A DNA stretch of 64,000 bases from Siphonodentalium dalli (lineage: Eukaryota > Mollusca > Scaphopoda > Gadilida > Siphonodentaliidae): positions 73,881,980-73,945,979 of the forward strand of contig CP136063.1 of assembly GCA_032622095.1 (NCBI GenBank), written 5' to 3'. Positions 10,790-25,300 of the stretch are shown here, piece by piece. Position numbers and translations under genes: made by a program. Each line of letters starts with the position of its first letter. The first letter of the stretch is position 1. Below the pieces are notes generated by a model. That model made no database searches. It had not been told where the DNA came from and was given only the letters and a program-made list of their open reading frames with translations.

Positions 10790-13236
10790 CACAATATGGC
10801 TTGAATCTGTCAGTTAGTTCTATATATTTCTGAATGTTAGCGAATATCTCAATGTTTTTGGACAAGGGAAGTGATTTTGAACCTTCTAAGAGTGTTTTGT
10901 TTCCAAATTATTAAGGTTGCTGAGACATGTATCTCTCTCGGCTTCAAAGACTGGACAATAGTGCAAGAAGTGTGATACTGTTTCGACTTCGCCACATATA
11001 CAATATTGATTGTCTTGCAAATGATTGAGATATAGGTCGTAGTTCAGATTGCTACACCCTAGTCGTAGTCGACACTGAAAAATTTGACTTCGTCTTGTGT
11101 AAGCAAATTCCATGTAAAGGGGGCTAACAACGAGGTCAGTATTAAGAAAAGATTTTAAGTCCGATATGGTTTCACAGTTTTTGGCCTCCGGTGGTAGATC
11201 ATTCCATAGACTCACAGCTGTTGGTAAAAAGGTTTTTTTTATATGATTCAGTATTAAAAAAAACGGTTTCATGTCTTTAGGTCTGAAGTCGTAATATAAA
11301 TTTGTTAGACTCCCTGATATGGGGGGGGGGGGACATATATGTATAGGTAGGCGGGTGTTGAATTTTTCACCATTTTGAAAAATTGGTTTAGCTTGGTTTT
11401 TCGGCGTCGATTCGTAAGTGTCTCCCATCCAGTTTCGTGGAGCAAGCCCTCTTTACTACAACTTCTTGTCGCGCCAGTTACGATTCTTGCGGCTTCGTAT
11501 TGGATTTCTTCTAATTCATTAGCTTCTGCGTTGCTGCAGTTGTCCCAAACTGAGGAGGCATACTCCAGGACAGGACGAATAAATGATAAATATATTATTT
11601 CTAGTGACCTCCTGTCAAGGTTAAATTTATGCCTCCTCAGCAGGGACAGCCTACTATAAGCTCATTTTTCATTATCTGCGATATGGTCTTTCCATTTACC
11701 GTCGGAACTAAAGGTTAGACCTAGGTGTTTATGTGTAGCTACTTCGCATATTGACTGATTTGCCATTTTGAGATGGGGGTGGCTAGGTTTAATTTATTTC
11801 CTGCTAACTAAGAGGGATTCAGTTTGGATGGGTTAAATTTAACGAGCCATTTGTTAGACCAATCGTGTATTTTCTATATATCTTTGTTTAGAACGTCAGC
11901 AGCCATTATGGGATCTTCTACTGCCAGATAAAGGGAGGTATCGTCTGCGAAAAGTCGGATATTACTTGTTATATCGTCTGCTATATCATTGATGTATATC
12001 AAGAATAGTAGGGGACCCAGTATTTTTCCTTGGGGGACACCAGATTCTACAGATTTCCAAAATGACTCTTTGTTGTCGATTTTCCAAATAATTTTTCAAA
12101 ATGTCGTATGTGTTTTCACACACAACTATGTTACTTAGTTTGGACAATAATCCCTTATGCCAAACTTTATCAAAAGATTTGCTGATGTCACAGAAAAGGC
12201 ACCTTATTTCTGTTCCTTCGTCTAAAGCTGTCTGAAGATGAAATAAGATAATTAGTCCAGGAGATATTGGTCGACCTCTGCACCCCCCAGGACTTAACTT
12301 CACCCCACTAATTTTCTTCCTTAAGGTCTCATCTAATTTTTTTCACTTGTTAACAAGAACAAAAAGTGTCCGCAGAGACTCCAGACAAGATGGCGTCCAT
12401 CATGGCGGCCATTTTGTTTTAATGCACCAGGTCTCTTTGATCGCCATTATAGAAAAGATGATAGCACATGCGGTCTTGTTTTCCCCGCTCGATTCGTTAT
12501 GCTAATATACAACCCTTACAAATTAGCCAAAAATCCGACACCAGAATCCAATTTGGCGCCCAAGATGGCCGCCGAAATGTGAAAATAGCTATTTTTCTGA
12601 CATGTTACCACCTTTCGTTTGTCTCTGTGGGAAAATGTTAGAATTTTTGCGTCATGTTATACATTTATCATATAGAGGAGTCATTGGCGAACACATGGGG
12701 ACCATAATATACATTCATTGCGGGATATTTTTGTCCGATATCACGTTTTCCCAAATGCCGGTATCATAGGTCAAATCCGAATCTCCGTTAATAACGCGAT
12801 GTTATGTTTCGAGTCAATGAATGTTATTGCTATTATAACAACACCCATGCATATATATTTGCAGGAGATACTCGAGCTAGGATTTCTCTTATACCTGAGT
12901 TGAGGAATATTTACCCAAATCCAACATGGCGGCCAAAATAGCCACCAGAAATAAATGTCGAAAGATACATTTCTCAAATATTTTTGAGAGGCAACTTAGC
13001 AATGAAATCTGACGATAATTCGATGGCATACTTCGATCTCCTTTTTTAAAGATGGGACAAACGTTTGCTCTCTTCCACACATCGGGGAAATAGGAATGTT
13101 TTAACAATTCGTTAAATATGTAGCACATAGGACTTGCCAGGGCCGTTGCGCAGTTCTTTATAATTTTTGGGCTGATACCGTCATCGCCACTGGAATTGGA
13201 CATTTGACCACATCATGCAATAACTCCCCATTAATT
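10790..13236 (-). mobile_element. 5'-truncated LINE (CR1/L2/Jockey group), split by a later insertion
   Basis: Minus-strand remnants of one ORF2. The start is lost. RT fingers at 13203-12985 include GDDGISPKII and YRQISLLSCLSKIFEKCI. After an interruption, the palm at 12280-12080 includes CLFCDISKSFDKVWHKGLL. A thumb/connection region with frameshifts follows (about 11660-11430). The C-terminal region (11428-10886) has a zinc-finger-like CICGEVETVSHFLHYCP, and the last residues shift frame and stop near 10791. It sits in an intron of the collagen/TSP1 gene, immediately 3' of collagen exon 2 in the gene's sense. Many frameshifts and stops make it inactive. Confidence 0.75.
12290..12985. mobile_element. 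Insertion of about 0.7 kb splitting the LINE RT domain
   Basis: RT similarity stops after KCIFRHLF at about 12985 and resumes at about 12280 (LIILFHLQTALDEG), with unrelated sequence between. The insert has several ATGGCGGCC/CAAGATGGC-type boxes (12387, 12402, 12563 and 12925). Similar boxes occur at 17508-17520, so it may be another repeat family. The exact ends are not clear, and about 20 residues of RT are missing as well. Confidence 0.5.
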
Positions 13237-13246
13237 GTCTATATAC

Positions 13247-13381
13247 CTGGTCCAGTTTCTCCTTGATCGCCAGGTGTTCCAGGCAAACCTGATTCCCCAG
13301 GTTTACCGTCCGATCCAGGGGTTCCGTCCGATCCAGGGATTCCGGCATTCCCAATAGAACCCGGCAAACCACGTTTTCCAT
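13247..13381 (-). CDS. Collagen Gly-X-Y exon 2 of the mosaic gene
   Basis: Acceptor ctaaattcag and donor G|GTATAT bound 135 bp, exactly 15 triplets, phase 1-1. The peptide is an uninterrupted Gly-X-Y run ([18 protein letters not shown] and onward, ending GETGP) with prolines mostly in Y positions, as in triple-helix domains. 135 bp is three times the 45-bp collagen exon unit. The first codon is split with the preceding exon to give Asp, which keeps the Gly register (GSD-GKR). A LINE begins just beyond the donor. Confidence 0.82.
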
Positions 13382-16300
13382 CTGAATTTAGATATATACA
13401 ATGCCTGATGACCACCGTTGATGTGGCAGACCAACATGTAGTGCAGTGTTTAACATCATAAATATCTATCCGCATGCTTTAAATGTCCAACACTAATCTC
13501 ACAGAACAGATCAATGAACCTGCCGTGGGTGTACATTGAGGTATTTGACTCCTGAAGAAAGTTTTACAAGAATTTGACTGTAATGCCCCAGCATTGTCAC
13601 ATGTTACCCTCAAATAACAACAAACGACATAAGAGAGGGTAAGTTTGAATATCGATAGACTTCGTAGTCTAATGTCGCCATGCTGTATTATACCATAAGC
13701 GTGACGGAGTACATACAGTAATGTGACGTATATATCCATTTCCAAAAAAAACTGCCGTACAATTACATGTCGTTGTTGTCAGTTTTTTTAGCGACAACTA
13801 GCTTTAGCTCATCATTAGCTCATTACGCCCTCTATATGATGTATTTTGACAGACTGCTTGTGGCCTGCCAGTGGAGATATGAAGTAAATATGACTGAATA
13901 AGTACTTCGGTGTTTGCGTACTTATTTCTATTTCAGAGTTAGCATCTCGTCGTAATATATATTCCTGTATCGCTTTGCGGTTATCTCGGCGTGCGTCTCG
14001 ATATGATTTATTGTTAGCCGCGATAATATTTTCATGCTCAGAAGTGCTTACTGAGTTATTGGAATGGGAATTCTCGCGTTAACCCTAATTATCGCACTTC
14101 GCGCTGTGTGTTTCTGTTTTGTTTCACCTGTTCCATTGCTACTTGAACATCTTTCATTTATTTTCATGTATCATAAATCGAAATGCTATCTACTAATATA
14201 TTGCATGGGGATTTGAGGATGGTATAAGAAATTTAATTCACGCATGAACCCTTCGAGCTGTTTATTTATATGATGATGATTGTTTATTTGTATAATATTT
14301 ACAAGCTTATGACAATGGTGATAATAAACAAACAAAAATGATATTATACAGGAGCGACATGGCCCAGATGGGCCGTCTTCCTGTCGCCCCTACGTATACA
14401 AACATGAAGTGGCAACTAATGAAGTGAAATGATAATGAAAAGGATAGAATGTAGTTCATAATAGACAAATAAAGTATCCAAACCACTTATGTGATGCATC
14501 TGCATGTATATGTGTTACTACATATGTATTGGTTGTATTCATGGGCTTATATTAAATCTGTCACTAATGATGGGGGTATGGCCGGGGCTGTTTCGAATAT
14601 TTACTGGTTAAGAAAATAATGGCTTCCGATTATCAAATGCATTGAGAGATCGTTGTTGCTGAAGCAAGTATTTGTTTCAGGTTATCGAGGAATTCATATA
14701 TCGATATGTAGGAAGCTATTTCTCGTTTCGTCCCGCCAAAATGTTAAGGTGAACATACCAGACTGCATTACAATGACTACAATGATGGGAGGATTAGGGG
14801 TCAATGCTCTATTAAGCCACTTTACAGTCTTGACAAAATGAGTTGTTGCATTTAACTGTTGTTGCATATTGCGATAAATATTTATTTTTCAATTCTTTTT
14901 TAAATCTATTTCGAAATCTGATATTTTTGAGATTTTTATCCAATGAGTTCCATATGCACGGAAACGCGTGTTTGGGTAATATAGAAGTAAAAGTCGTTCT
15001 CGGGGTTACTGCTTTCAAATTTCCAGCTTGTCGAGTATTAGCCTTTGTATATTCAAACGAATTATCAAATGATTTCGGAAGATTTCCTTTTGTCCAATCA
15101 AATACAATTGTAGCCGATTGTAACCGATACATGTCATAACATTTAAGAATCTTTTCTTTGCGAAATATGGGCTCTGTGTGGCTTCTATACGTTCTGTTTG
15201 CCATGATACGGATGGCTTTTTTCTGTTGTTTGAAAATAATATTTCCAGTGTCAGCATGACCCCAAATTGGCAACCCATATATGAGATGACTGTGGATTAG
15301 AGAAAAGCATAAGGTTTTCAAACAGTTTTTGGGAAGTATACGTTTAACCTTATTGATGCAGTACATTGCATTTGATATCCTTGTTTTTATCATTGATATG
15401 TGACATTTGAAGGTGAGATTTTCATCAATATTAATTCCGAGGAATTTCATATATTGTTCCGGTCTAACGTTTCCAATTCGTGTTAGTGGCTCGTTGTTCA
15501 GTTTTATTTTAAGAATATTCCATTTAAAGTCATTATTAGTTGGGTGTAGTAACATGTACTTACTTTTTAATATATTAATAACCAATTTATTGCTACAACA
15601 CCAATTGTGAACTTTTTTCAATTCTGAATTAACTTGTTTTTCATCGGTGTTTAACATGTTATCTAACATCGTTTAGTGCGACAAATATCGGCATGTTATC
15701 TAAATGAATTAGGATGGTAATTATAAACCAGTTCCACGTTAATTCGTTATGTTTATAAATATTGACGTTTAGTGAACTTTGTTCTTGGTCTTTAAACTTT
15801 TTTTTCTCATTTCTGTGCATGCGGAATGTACCTCAGCTATGACTAGAGATGTTATAAACAATTAAGAAATGTTCCAACACTAACCCTAATTCATATTGGT
15901 TGTTTAACATACAATGTGACCTTATTTCAAACATCATTTTTATTTCTTTGTACGCAGCATATATCATAATGCTATATGATTTGCACACTGTTCAGAAATT
16001 AACCTCCCTGCGACCATGTTTTAGTTGATCCTCATGGGGGCATATTTCAATTAGTCCTCATTTGACCATATTTTAATTTACCCTCATGTGACTATAGTAT
16101 ATTAACCCCATGGGACCGTAGTTTAATCAACACTGATGACACCATATTTTAATTTTAATTAACCCTATAACGGGACCCAATTTTAACTTTAATTAACCCT
16201 CATGTTACCATATTTTAATTGACCATCATGGGACCATATTTCGATTAACCCAAATGGGTCCATACAGTTATTAACCCTCATCAGACCATATTTTAATTTA

Positions 16301-19300
16301 CCCTCATCGGACCATATTTTAATTAACCCTCTCTGGATGTGACCATATTTTAATTAACTCTCATGGGACCATACATCTATTTTAATTAACCCTCACGAGA
16401 GACCATATTTTCAAAGTTGATATCAGGAGTGCATTACCTGAGGCCATTCTGATATCATCATTACGCCCCCTCGGTGTATAGATTGACAAGTATATCTTAT
16501 CATATCGTAGGAGATGATGGACTAAATGTGATTAAAACGTACTCGGTATTTGCGTACTTAAATGGACTAAATTTGATTAGAAACATACTCGGTATTTGCG
16601 TACTTGAACCATGTAGCAAAGATCGACAACGTTGGCCTGATAATTATTCTGCTATTTCATGCACTATTCAGACCTCCATTTCAATCGAAATTAGAACAGG
16701 TATTTGCGTAATTGGATGGTCTATATGTGATTAGAAAGGTATTTGCGTACGTGAACCATGCAATGAAAATCGAGAGCTTTTTGTCTGTTTATTATTTATT
16801 ATGCATGCTATTTCGTGCACTATTCACACCTCTATATCAATAGATATTAGAACAAATACACAAGAAATGATACATGCCAGCCGAAAACAATTCAAATGTC
16901 GTATAAGAGAACCGAGAAACCAACAGTGTAGTGTATTTGCCGCGAGCTGGCAGCGCGTCATCATAATAACGTGTCAACCGTTCAGGCGTTCGTCACTGTT
17001 TTCGCAATGTGTATGTGGTTATTAGTATATCAACGCAATGGCCGTTGAATGTATGGCGATGAATGTTTCAACCAATTGGAACGTATGCACCCTTTGTATG
17101 AACACATGCATATCATACGTGACATAAGGAGAGTAAACATTTCAGATTAAACTTTAATTTGGCACGTCCAATTTTTACAATGTTTTCACATCCTTTCTCA
17201 TCAAGTTAGCGGAATACACACATACAAAAAAAATATCACATAAACATCAGTAGTGGGTAGTGGGTAGGCACCCCCTCTCCAAATTTGGAGTCAATCGGTC
17301 AATAATCTATAGCGGCCTATATAAAATCATCAAAGCTAAATGTTTTTTATGTATGATTTTCCGTTTCTTATGAAATATACACATGAATGTCATTTAAATT
17401 AAAGTTATACAGATGGCAGGAATATGCAATATAAACAAAATAGTATTGTTGTCATGTCAGACGTATATTATTTCGTGTACAATTTGATTGTCAAAATTAA
17501 AAATGGCGGACAACATGGCGACCGAAATTGATAACATTGAACAATTTTCTCTTAATTTCACCAGATCGTTTCCATTTATAAGAAATTTGGTTTAAATGGC
17601 CATTTGTGTCAACATACACCATTTTAAATCAATGTCTGATAATTGTGAGTCATATCACGAGGATTGGGAATTTGGGCTCTTCAAATTCGAAATAGATAAT
17701 ACTAAATTTCGAAGAAAAATCAAATATTATTTTAATGCCCAGAATAACCGCAAATCGAACACAGCAGTGTCTGAATACTCATTATACGTCAGATATGAAC
17801 CACTAGTGCCCATTTTAGCAGAACCGAGGCAACCGTTTCCAAAAATAGGGACACTATGGCTACTGAAAGTAGTATACTTGGGAAGTTCACCAGATTGTTT
17901 CCATTTAGACGAAAAAACATGGCTAGCACAACAGTAAATGATGTCGGGCCCTAATCCAATAATAATGAGCTATATGTCGATAATTTGTCCCAACAGTGTC
18001 CCAAAATGGGGGCGAATATTGCAATCGAAAGTCAAAAATATCTATTTCGTCATTGATTTCAACTAAATCTTCTCATATCCGATATCGAATATCATTTGAT
18101 GAGTGTGCACAGCAACCAAACTGGTAACGAAATATATCCAATGAGTGTAAAAAAAAACAACTTAACGCGTATCACAAACCATCTCATGAGTGTAAAAACA
18201 CACAACAGGTGGTGTCTTAACCGCCTTCTTAATAATATATCAAATTAATCGGTGAGTTTCCCAGTCGATAGAAGGGGCATTCCAAATCAGTCAACGATTG
18301 TCCCAAACCACATTATATGTAACACAGTCCACCCAACTAGTGCCACAACCCATCCAATTATTGCCCAAACCAGTCCAATGTGTGTTCCATGCCATCCAAC
18401 GATTGCCATATGTCACATATCGAGTCCCAATTCATGTACGTGGTGTCCCAAACCAAACAAATGGGTGTCTCAAATCATAAAGTGTGTACCACAAACCACC
18501 CAGTGTGTGTACCAAACCAACATATGAGTGTCCATAATCATCCAATGAGTGTTTCAAGCCACACGATGATTATCAAAACCATCAGGAGTGTCTAAAACGT
18601 CCAACAAGTGTCTCAGACCACCCACTGAATCTCCTAGTCATTTAATAGGTGTCCCAAACTAGTGTACAAAACCATCCATCAAATATATCAAACTATGTTT
18701 TGGTAAACTCATTGGATGGTTTGACAAACTCACTTGATCGTGTGAAATACCCGATGGAGGGTTTTGTCAACTATTGTAGATGTATTGATATGACAGTTGG
18801 TAACACCAGTTCTGTCCAGTTGGATGGTTTATGATGCTAGCTTAATGGTTTGGGTCACCCGCTGGGTGATTTGTGACTTTAATTGGATGCTTTTAGGACA
18901 CGAATTGGGTGGAGTGTTCACATTGAGTGGTTTGGGACAGTCGCTATATATCTTAGATACTGGTTATGTGCATTGGGACACTGCGTGACCGATTGGGTCA
19001 CTGGTTGGGCCGTTTGGGACACTACAGTTGAATGGATTGAGACGAAAGTTGTATGTTGTATGATATATGGCATGGGCTACATATTGGATGCCTGCCTCTC
19101 GATGGATGGTTTGGTAACCAATGTACACACATGGTGTGGTTTGGGGCACTGATTGAGTGGTTTGACACACTCAATTGGTGCTCATTGTATGTTTTACTCA
19201 TCTTATTGTTATGGGCACTCATTGGATGTTTCTGGAACCTACTGGATGCTTGGGATACACCTATTATGTTGTTTCGAACATGGGGTGCAACGTATGGTGC

Positions 19301-22300
19301 ACTACTGGTGTGGTTTGGGAACATTCGTTGAATGGATTGGATCCTTAATCAGGTCGATTGGGACACTCATTTATTTGTTTGGGACACTCATTCTGTGTGA
19401 GTTGGAATACCAGATGCATGGTTTGGGGGAATATATGTGTGGGTAGTGACACCAGTTGAGTATCGTTTGGAGAGCTACCTACCTCAGTCTACATCAGTCT
19501 GGGTGGTTTGTGAAACTCGTTTGGTGGATTGGGACACCCCGTCAATGGATTTGAACAATGTTTGGATTCGGGACGCCGTCGTATGGATTTGGATACTCAC
19601 GTATTGGTTTTATTCTGGATACCAGATGGGTTTTGTAGCTCTGTATATGGTTTGGCGGACTCGTTGTGTGGTTTGGGACACTCACTTGATGTATTATGAA
19701 ACTATTGGTGGCTTTGGAAACTCGTATGGTGGCATATATGACTACATATTGGCTATACGTTTATTTATTCGATATCGTAATATTTATTTAAAAAATCAAC
19801 AACAAAAAAACACTTCAATTGTTCACTTCCTACTGCCATTTTCGCTGTCATTTTGAAAACTGTTTAGACACAGAATTGTCAAATCCTCGGGATATGACTT
19901 ACTATACCGGATTAGGATTCGCCATTTTATAGTTTTGGGGTCAAATTATGCACGAAATGACAGGCATAATTATGTTATGGCAACAGGAATAATGTGTTTT
20001 TTTGTTGCAGGTTTCTGTCATATTAATACATTTAGAGGACACTGTAGTGAATGATAGTACACTCCAGGAAATTGCCGCCATATTGCCCCGTAACACTCAC
20101 GGCCACATGTTAGCGTCAAATTAGTTGGAGCAAACATCCTTACGAAAAAATGGATCAAGTCTAATACTGGGGCCCCAGTCTGGAGTATCATTTTGGCCGA
20201 CCTGGTTCCCAGACAATAATTCCATTTTTCACCATTTTCTTACATATTTTCTTCATTTTTATCAAAAATTAACGACTTTCCCTTCATTAAACGCATGGCC
20301 ATTTTGGATATGTTATTATATGGCCACATTTGGCACTCAGGGAACTCGACTGAGCGTTTATGGTTGGCAGATTTGTTTATTTAAACAATTCCAATTTTCA
20401 CCATTTTTGTTTACATATTCCAGTATTTTGACTCCAAAATTACAACTTTCCCATTCTGGTTCATGGGGATTTAGGATATGTTATTATATGAGTACAGTCA
20501 CACTCAAAAAGACCAAAAGTCATTGCATAGCAAATGTTTTCACGATTGGGCGTTTCCTTCCATCTGTTTGACTGGACTAATAAGGAACTGAGTGCAAACT
20601 TGACACAAAAAAAGCCATAAATAGGACCCTATTTCAAAGATATGTAGAAAATTTCCCCCAAAGGGAATTCTGGATATATTGTTCCCCAGATTCATCCCGA
20701 CAAAATAACACCAACAACAGCTTGTTACCAATTTAATATAGGTTCACCTTAAAATCTGAGCCTCAGCCATATTCCTGTCTTTTGACCCAAACTCACGATT
20801 TTCCCACCCAGAGATTCATGGGGATTTTGATTACGTTATCATATGAATATAGTCACATCAAATACACCAAAAGACATTGCATAGTAATTTGTTCACGGTT
20901 GGGTTTTTATTTCCATCAGATTGACTAGACTAATAAGGAACAGCAAAATTTACACAAAACGCCACAAATAGGACCCCATTTCAACGAGCTGTAGAAAAGG
21001 TGTAAAAAGAACACATTTAGAGCAAAATACCCAAAATCGATTTTTGGGTCGAAATTTTATGTCCAGCGATTGTCTGGAAAATGGGAAAACCGAGGAAACT
21101 TCAGAAAATTCGAACGGGGAGCACGAATTGGGTAAAAAGAACACCTTTCGAGCAAAAAAAAATCAAAATAGACTTTGGGTCGAGGAAACTTCATAAATTC
21201 GACCGGGGGAGCACGAATTGGGTGAAAAGAACACATTTCGCGCAAAACACTCAATACGGCCCAGCGATCGTCTGGAAAAAGGGAAAACTGAGGAAACTTA
21301 AGAAAATTCGAGCGGGGGGAGGACGAACTGGACCAATGGAGCACTTCTCCCGCCAAAACCCGAAATTTTATTTTTATTGAAAATTTTAAAGTCGAATGTT
21401 GAACGTCGAATGTCGAACGCCTAACCAACTTCACGCGAATGTCAAACGAATGTCGAACGCCGAACGCCTAACTAACTTCACATACCTGAAAAAAATCAGC
21501 TTTCGCCGATTTTTTCCCTACTGAAACTTAATGTGCCTGGACTATAATTCTATGTTGGAACAACCTCAAATCAAGAGAATTTAATCAAATGTTCTCTATG
21601 CTGTTGCCCTTACCTTGATATATGTAAACTGCCATGGGCAGACTGCTCTGACACCATAAGTGAAGTTTCCGCTACCGGAGTTCAAGACAGGAGTACATCT
21701 ACTGTAGGATATGTATATTCGTGGACCACTGCCCATATGCAACAATCGTGGTTTATACAAAACAATAACAAATTAAGAGAGAGCACATGGGTATACCTGA
21801 TCCTGTTTCTCCTTTTAGACCTCGCGCCCCGTGTCGGTCTCGACCATCTCGACCTGGAAATCCAGGTAAACCCGGTGGGCCTTGTTCTCCTCGGCACCCT
21901 TTCTGACAGGTTGTAGTCGGTGACGGAGAGACGACATCTAGAAAATACAACAGGGATTACTTAACACTAGATCAGCTTGGTATCTCCAATGCAATCTCGG
22001 GTAACAATATTAACAATCAATCGACCAATGGAGCCACGCGTAGCCAATGCATTCTCTTGTATATGCGAGTCATGCACCCCACTAACAATACCGAGCTTTT
22101 ATCGGAATTTGGATGGGAAACATTATAGCAGGAAGGAGAACTGTTTTTTTTTTAGTTACATCAGTTTTACAAAATATGTTTGTTAGATTGTCACCATCCT
22201 ATTTATATAACACTAGCAGGGTTACCCGGCGTTGCCCATACAGGTTAAAGTGATGTGAAACCCCATGCATGCTGTGTATATTTGTTGGGAATAGAGAACA

Positions 22301-25300
22301 CTCTTTCTCATAAATTGTATATTCAAATAGCATCACAAAACACGATTCCTACAGTCATGGAATATAAGTATTGGCTCACCTTGTCGATTGTCATTTTGTT
22401 TATCGCGATTAATCCGTTCCACCAATAATGAAGTATTTATTTATTTACAACTGCTTATACGTCAGACGTTATAATATGATACATGAACATAATAAACACA
22501 TTAGTTCGCAAAAATAGAAGACGATAATTGAGTTTTACATATAGAGACGTACCAATCAATCTAGTGGGTTGGACTAATATCTTGAGGACACCTGGCTATC
22601 ATATATCCATGAAGATACAGATGTTTTAAAGACATTTCCAGGTGCTCCTCTGTTCATGGTGCTATATATTGGCTAAATATTCTCAGTTTACAAGAAATGT
22701 TGCTGCGCCTGTATATCAGCTACATGTGCAAGACACAGAGCGAGATTTTGAGTTGTGCATGTCAGTCGATGAGTCTGTTCTAAAAAAAATTCGCTGTATC
22801 CAGCAGATATACCATTGTCAGATGTCGGTACTGGAGGATCCTGAAAAGTCATGTGCTACTGACTGCGTTTTCTTTTATATCAGAAGAAAATATATTTGAC
22901 TGCACACTGTGACCACTATTTTTGAACAGGCCTCCGATACATTTCCATATCTCTTGACAAATTGTAACTTTTTTGTGGAAACTGAATTGAATGGAACCGA
23001 CGCAATTGTGTTATAATCTATATGCGATCCTCTGACGGTTCGATGTCTCTCAGTTTGCAAGAATATGTGCATCTCTTCTTCTATTGTATCTCTTTATGCT
23101 AGCTCATTATGTGAATGCCCTGATTGCCATCCCCATATAAATATGACAGTTGAGAAGATATAATTGTTCAAGTAACTTAATTGGGTCACCATTTGAACAC
23201 CCAAAAATCCTTAAAATGATATGGAGATGGTCTGGGTGACTATATATAACTTATAGGTGGATATCGGCGAATACCAATCTTATCAATGATAGTGCATATC
23301 CTCTCGCCACCCGTTACCCAAACGACACCAAATGTGATTTAATTCATCGTATCATTAGAGAAGAATGTGTATGAATTTGGTGGAAATTAGTGCTAAATAT
23401 ATTTGTATCCATTGGACTCATGGATGTATGACATACTGGAGATGATTATATATAGGTTTGTGTTAATCAACAACAAACAAATTCTTAGAATAGTTATGAA
23501 GCCCCCCCCCCCCCCCCCCCCTCCAACACCTCTCATCCAAACGGCAGCAATTTGGCTTCTTTAAATCACACGATTATATTCCTCGTATCATAGAGAAGAA
23601 TAATATATCAATTTGTTGGAATCTGCGCTAAAAATAGTTTATTAAATCAATTGTTGATGCCTCCCTGCAACGCTGACTCGGAGCAGCGCCATATCGCGGA
23701 GGTGCTTATGTATGCGTTTGTTGGAAATCGGCGACAAAACTCCCCCTTTTATTCCCCTGACAACAACAGCGTCACTTTAGAAAATTTTAACCCGCACCAT
23801 TATCTTCCTCGTAAAATGTTACCCCTCTTAGAACGCCTTGGTGCCATCTCAATTGCACACCGTGAAGTTATATACAGAACGCATGCAGACAGACAGAAAG
23901 ACAGACAACACTATTTTATTTCTCGTATCAATGGCACTAAAAATATTTTTTATCAGTTTTGGTTACACTGACGTCCCTATTTTGGACTCAAGCGGTGCCA
24001 CTTTTGTCACCGTTAAAGTTTAACCACACACTTAGACTCATTAGAGATTAGAGATGCATATATATAACATTGGTTAAAATTGGCGAGTATACAATTCGTA
24101 TCAAATTCAAGGTCCCCATATCTCTCACTCAGAGGGCACCACGTTGTAGTATCTGAACCACACGATAAGATTCCTCGTATCACGGAGAAGAATATGTATC
24201 AATCTGGTGGAAATCGGCGCTAAACATATTGTTATAATAATATTGTTTTGTGTCCCTCTCACCTCTATACACCACTTAATCAATGACCCCACTTGTGACA
24301 TCATTAAACCATACAATTACACTTATCATATCATGGAGATAATTATTTATAAGTTTGGTGCTAATCGGCGACTAAACAAATTTTTATCAAATTTGGTGCC
24401 CACCCCTCCCCTCCCCATCTCTCACCCAAACAGCACCAATATGGCGTCTTTAAATCACACGATTAGATTCCTCGTATCATGGATAAGAACGTGTATCAAT
24501 TTGGTGGAAATTGGCGCAAGTGTGGTGACAATCGGCGACTAAACCCATTCTTATCAAATTTAGTGCCCACCACCCCCCAATCTCTCATTCAGACGACAAC
24601 AATTTGGCGTTGTTAAATCGCACAATTAGATTCCTTGTATCGCGAAGAAGAATATGTATCAATTTGGTGGAAATCGGCGCTACAATTAGTTTGATCAATT
24701 TTGGTGCCCCTCTCTCCGTCCGTGCATCCCTGACTCGAACGACGCCACATTTGCCATATTTAAACCACACCATTATTTATATCATGGGGATGATTATATG
24801 TAAGTTTCGTGGCAATCGGCGACAATAATATTCTGCCCCTCCCCATTTTCTGCCCCTGACAACAACGGCGTCACCTTAGAAAATTATAACCCCCACCATT
24901 ATCTTTCTCGTAAAAAGTTACCCCTAATAGACCCCTATGGTATCATCTAGATGGTCCCCTGTGAATTTCTATAGAACAGACAGACAGACAGACAGACATT
25001 CGCAAATATAGATATAGATTATTAACACCGATAGCGCGGGTTCCGAGAGATATTAATTTAGGGGAAATGATTTACTATGCAAGCTGACTACTCCGCATAC
25101 ATACATACTCCCCAAGCTCGTCTATGGAATGGCCTACAACCCAAAACTACCAGTGCAGAGTCTTTAGAGATATACAAGTCACGACTAGATATAGATAAAC
25201 TTAGAAATTCCTTGACAGTCCAGCATTTCGATTACTGTTTTAATCGCGAAACTCAATTATTGCATGCCCGTTTAAGACTCAAATGCAGTAATCTAAATCG

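Larger units (their letters stand above)
13833..16740 (+). repeat. Long mosaic repeat X, copy A (split by a LINE)
   Basis: Reverse-complementary to 53920-55470: blocks at 13960-14271 and 15643-16400 align with that copy in order. Examples are gaattctcgcgttaac (about 14070), aatgctatctac (about 14186), cggtgtttaacatgtta (15645) and gttccaacactaaccct (about 15872). Blocks at 13833-13930 and 16462-16565 (cattacgccc to ggtatttgcgtactta) are direct repeats of each other, and a reverse-complement version lies at 40650-40860. No protein-coding capacity is seen. The class of element is unknown. Confidence 0.6.

Noticed and set aside
17596-17937. 113-codon plus-strand frame as a small gene
   Set aside because: It overlaps a diverged tandem repeat and has no recognisable domain or splice signals.
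18056-19856. Series of plus-strand frames of 60-139 codons
   Set aside because: They track the minisatellite units in both orientations and have no domain.
21081-21380. Frame with repeated STNWVKRT peptides
   Set aside because: The repeated peptide follows the 90-110 bp DNA repeat; there is no start context and the reverse strand is equally open.
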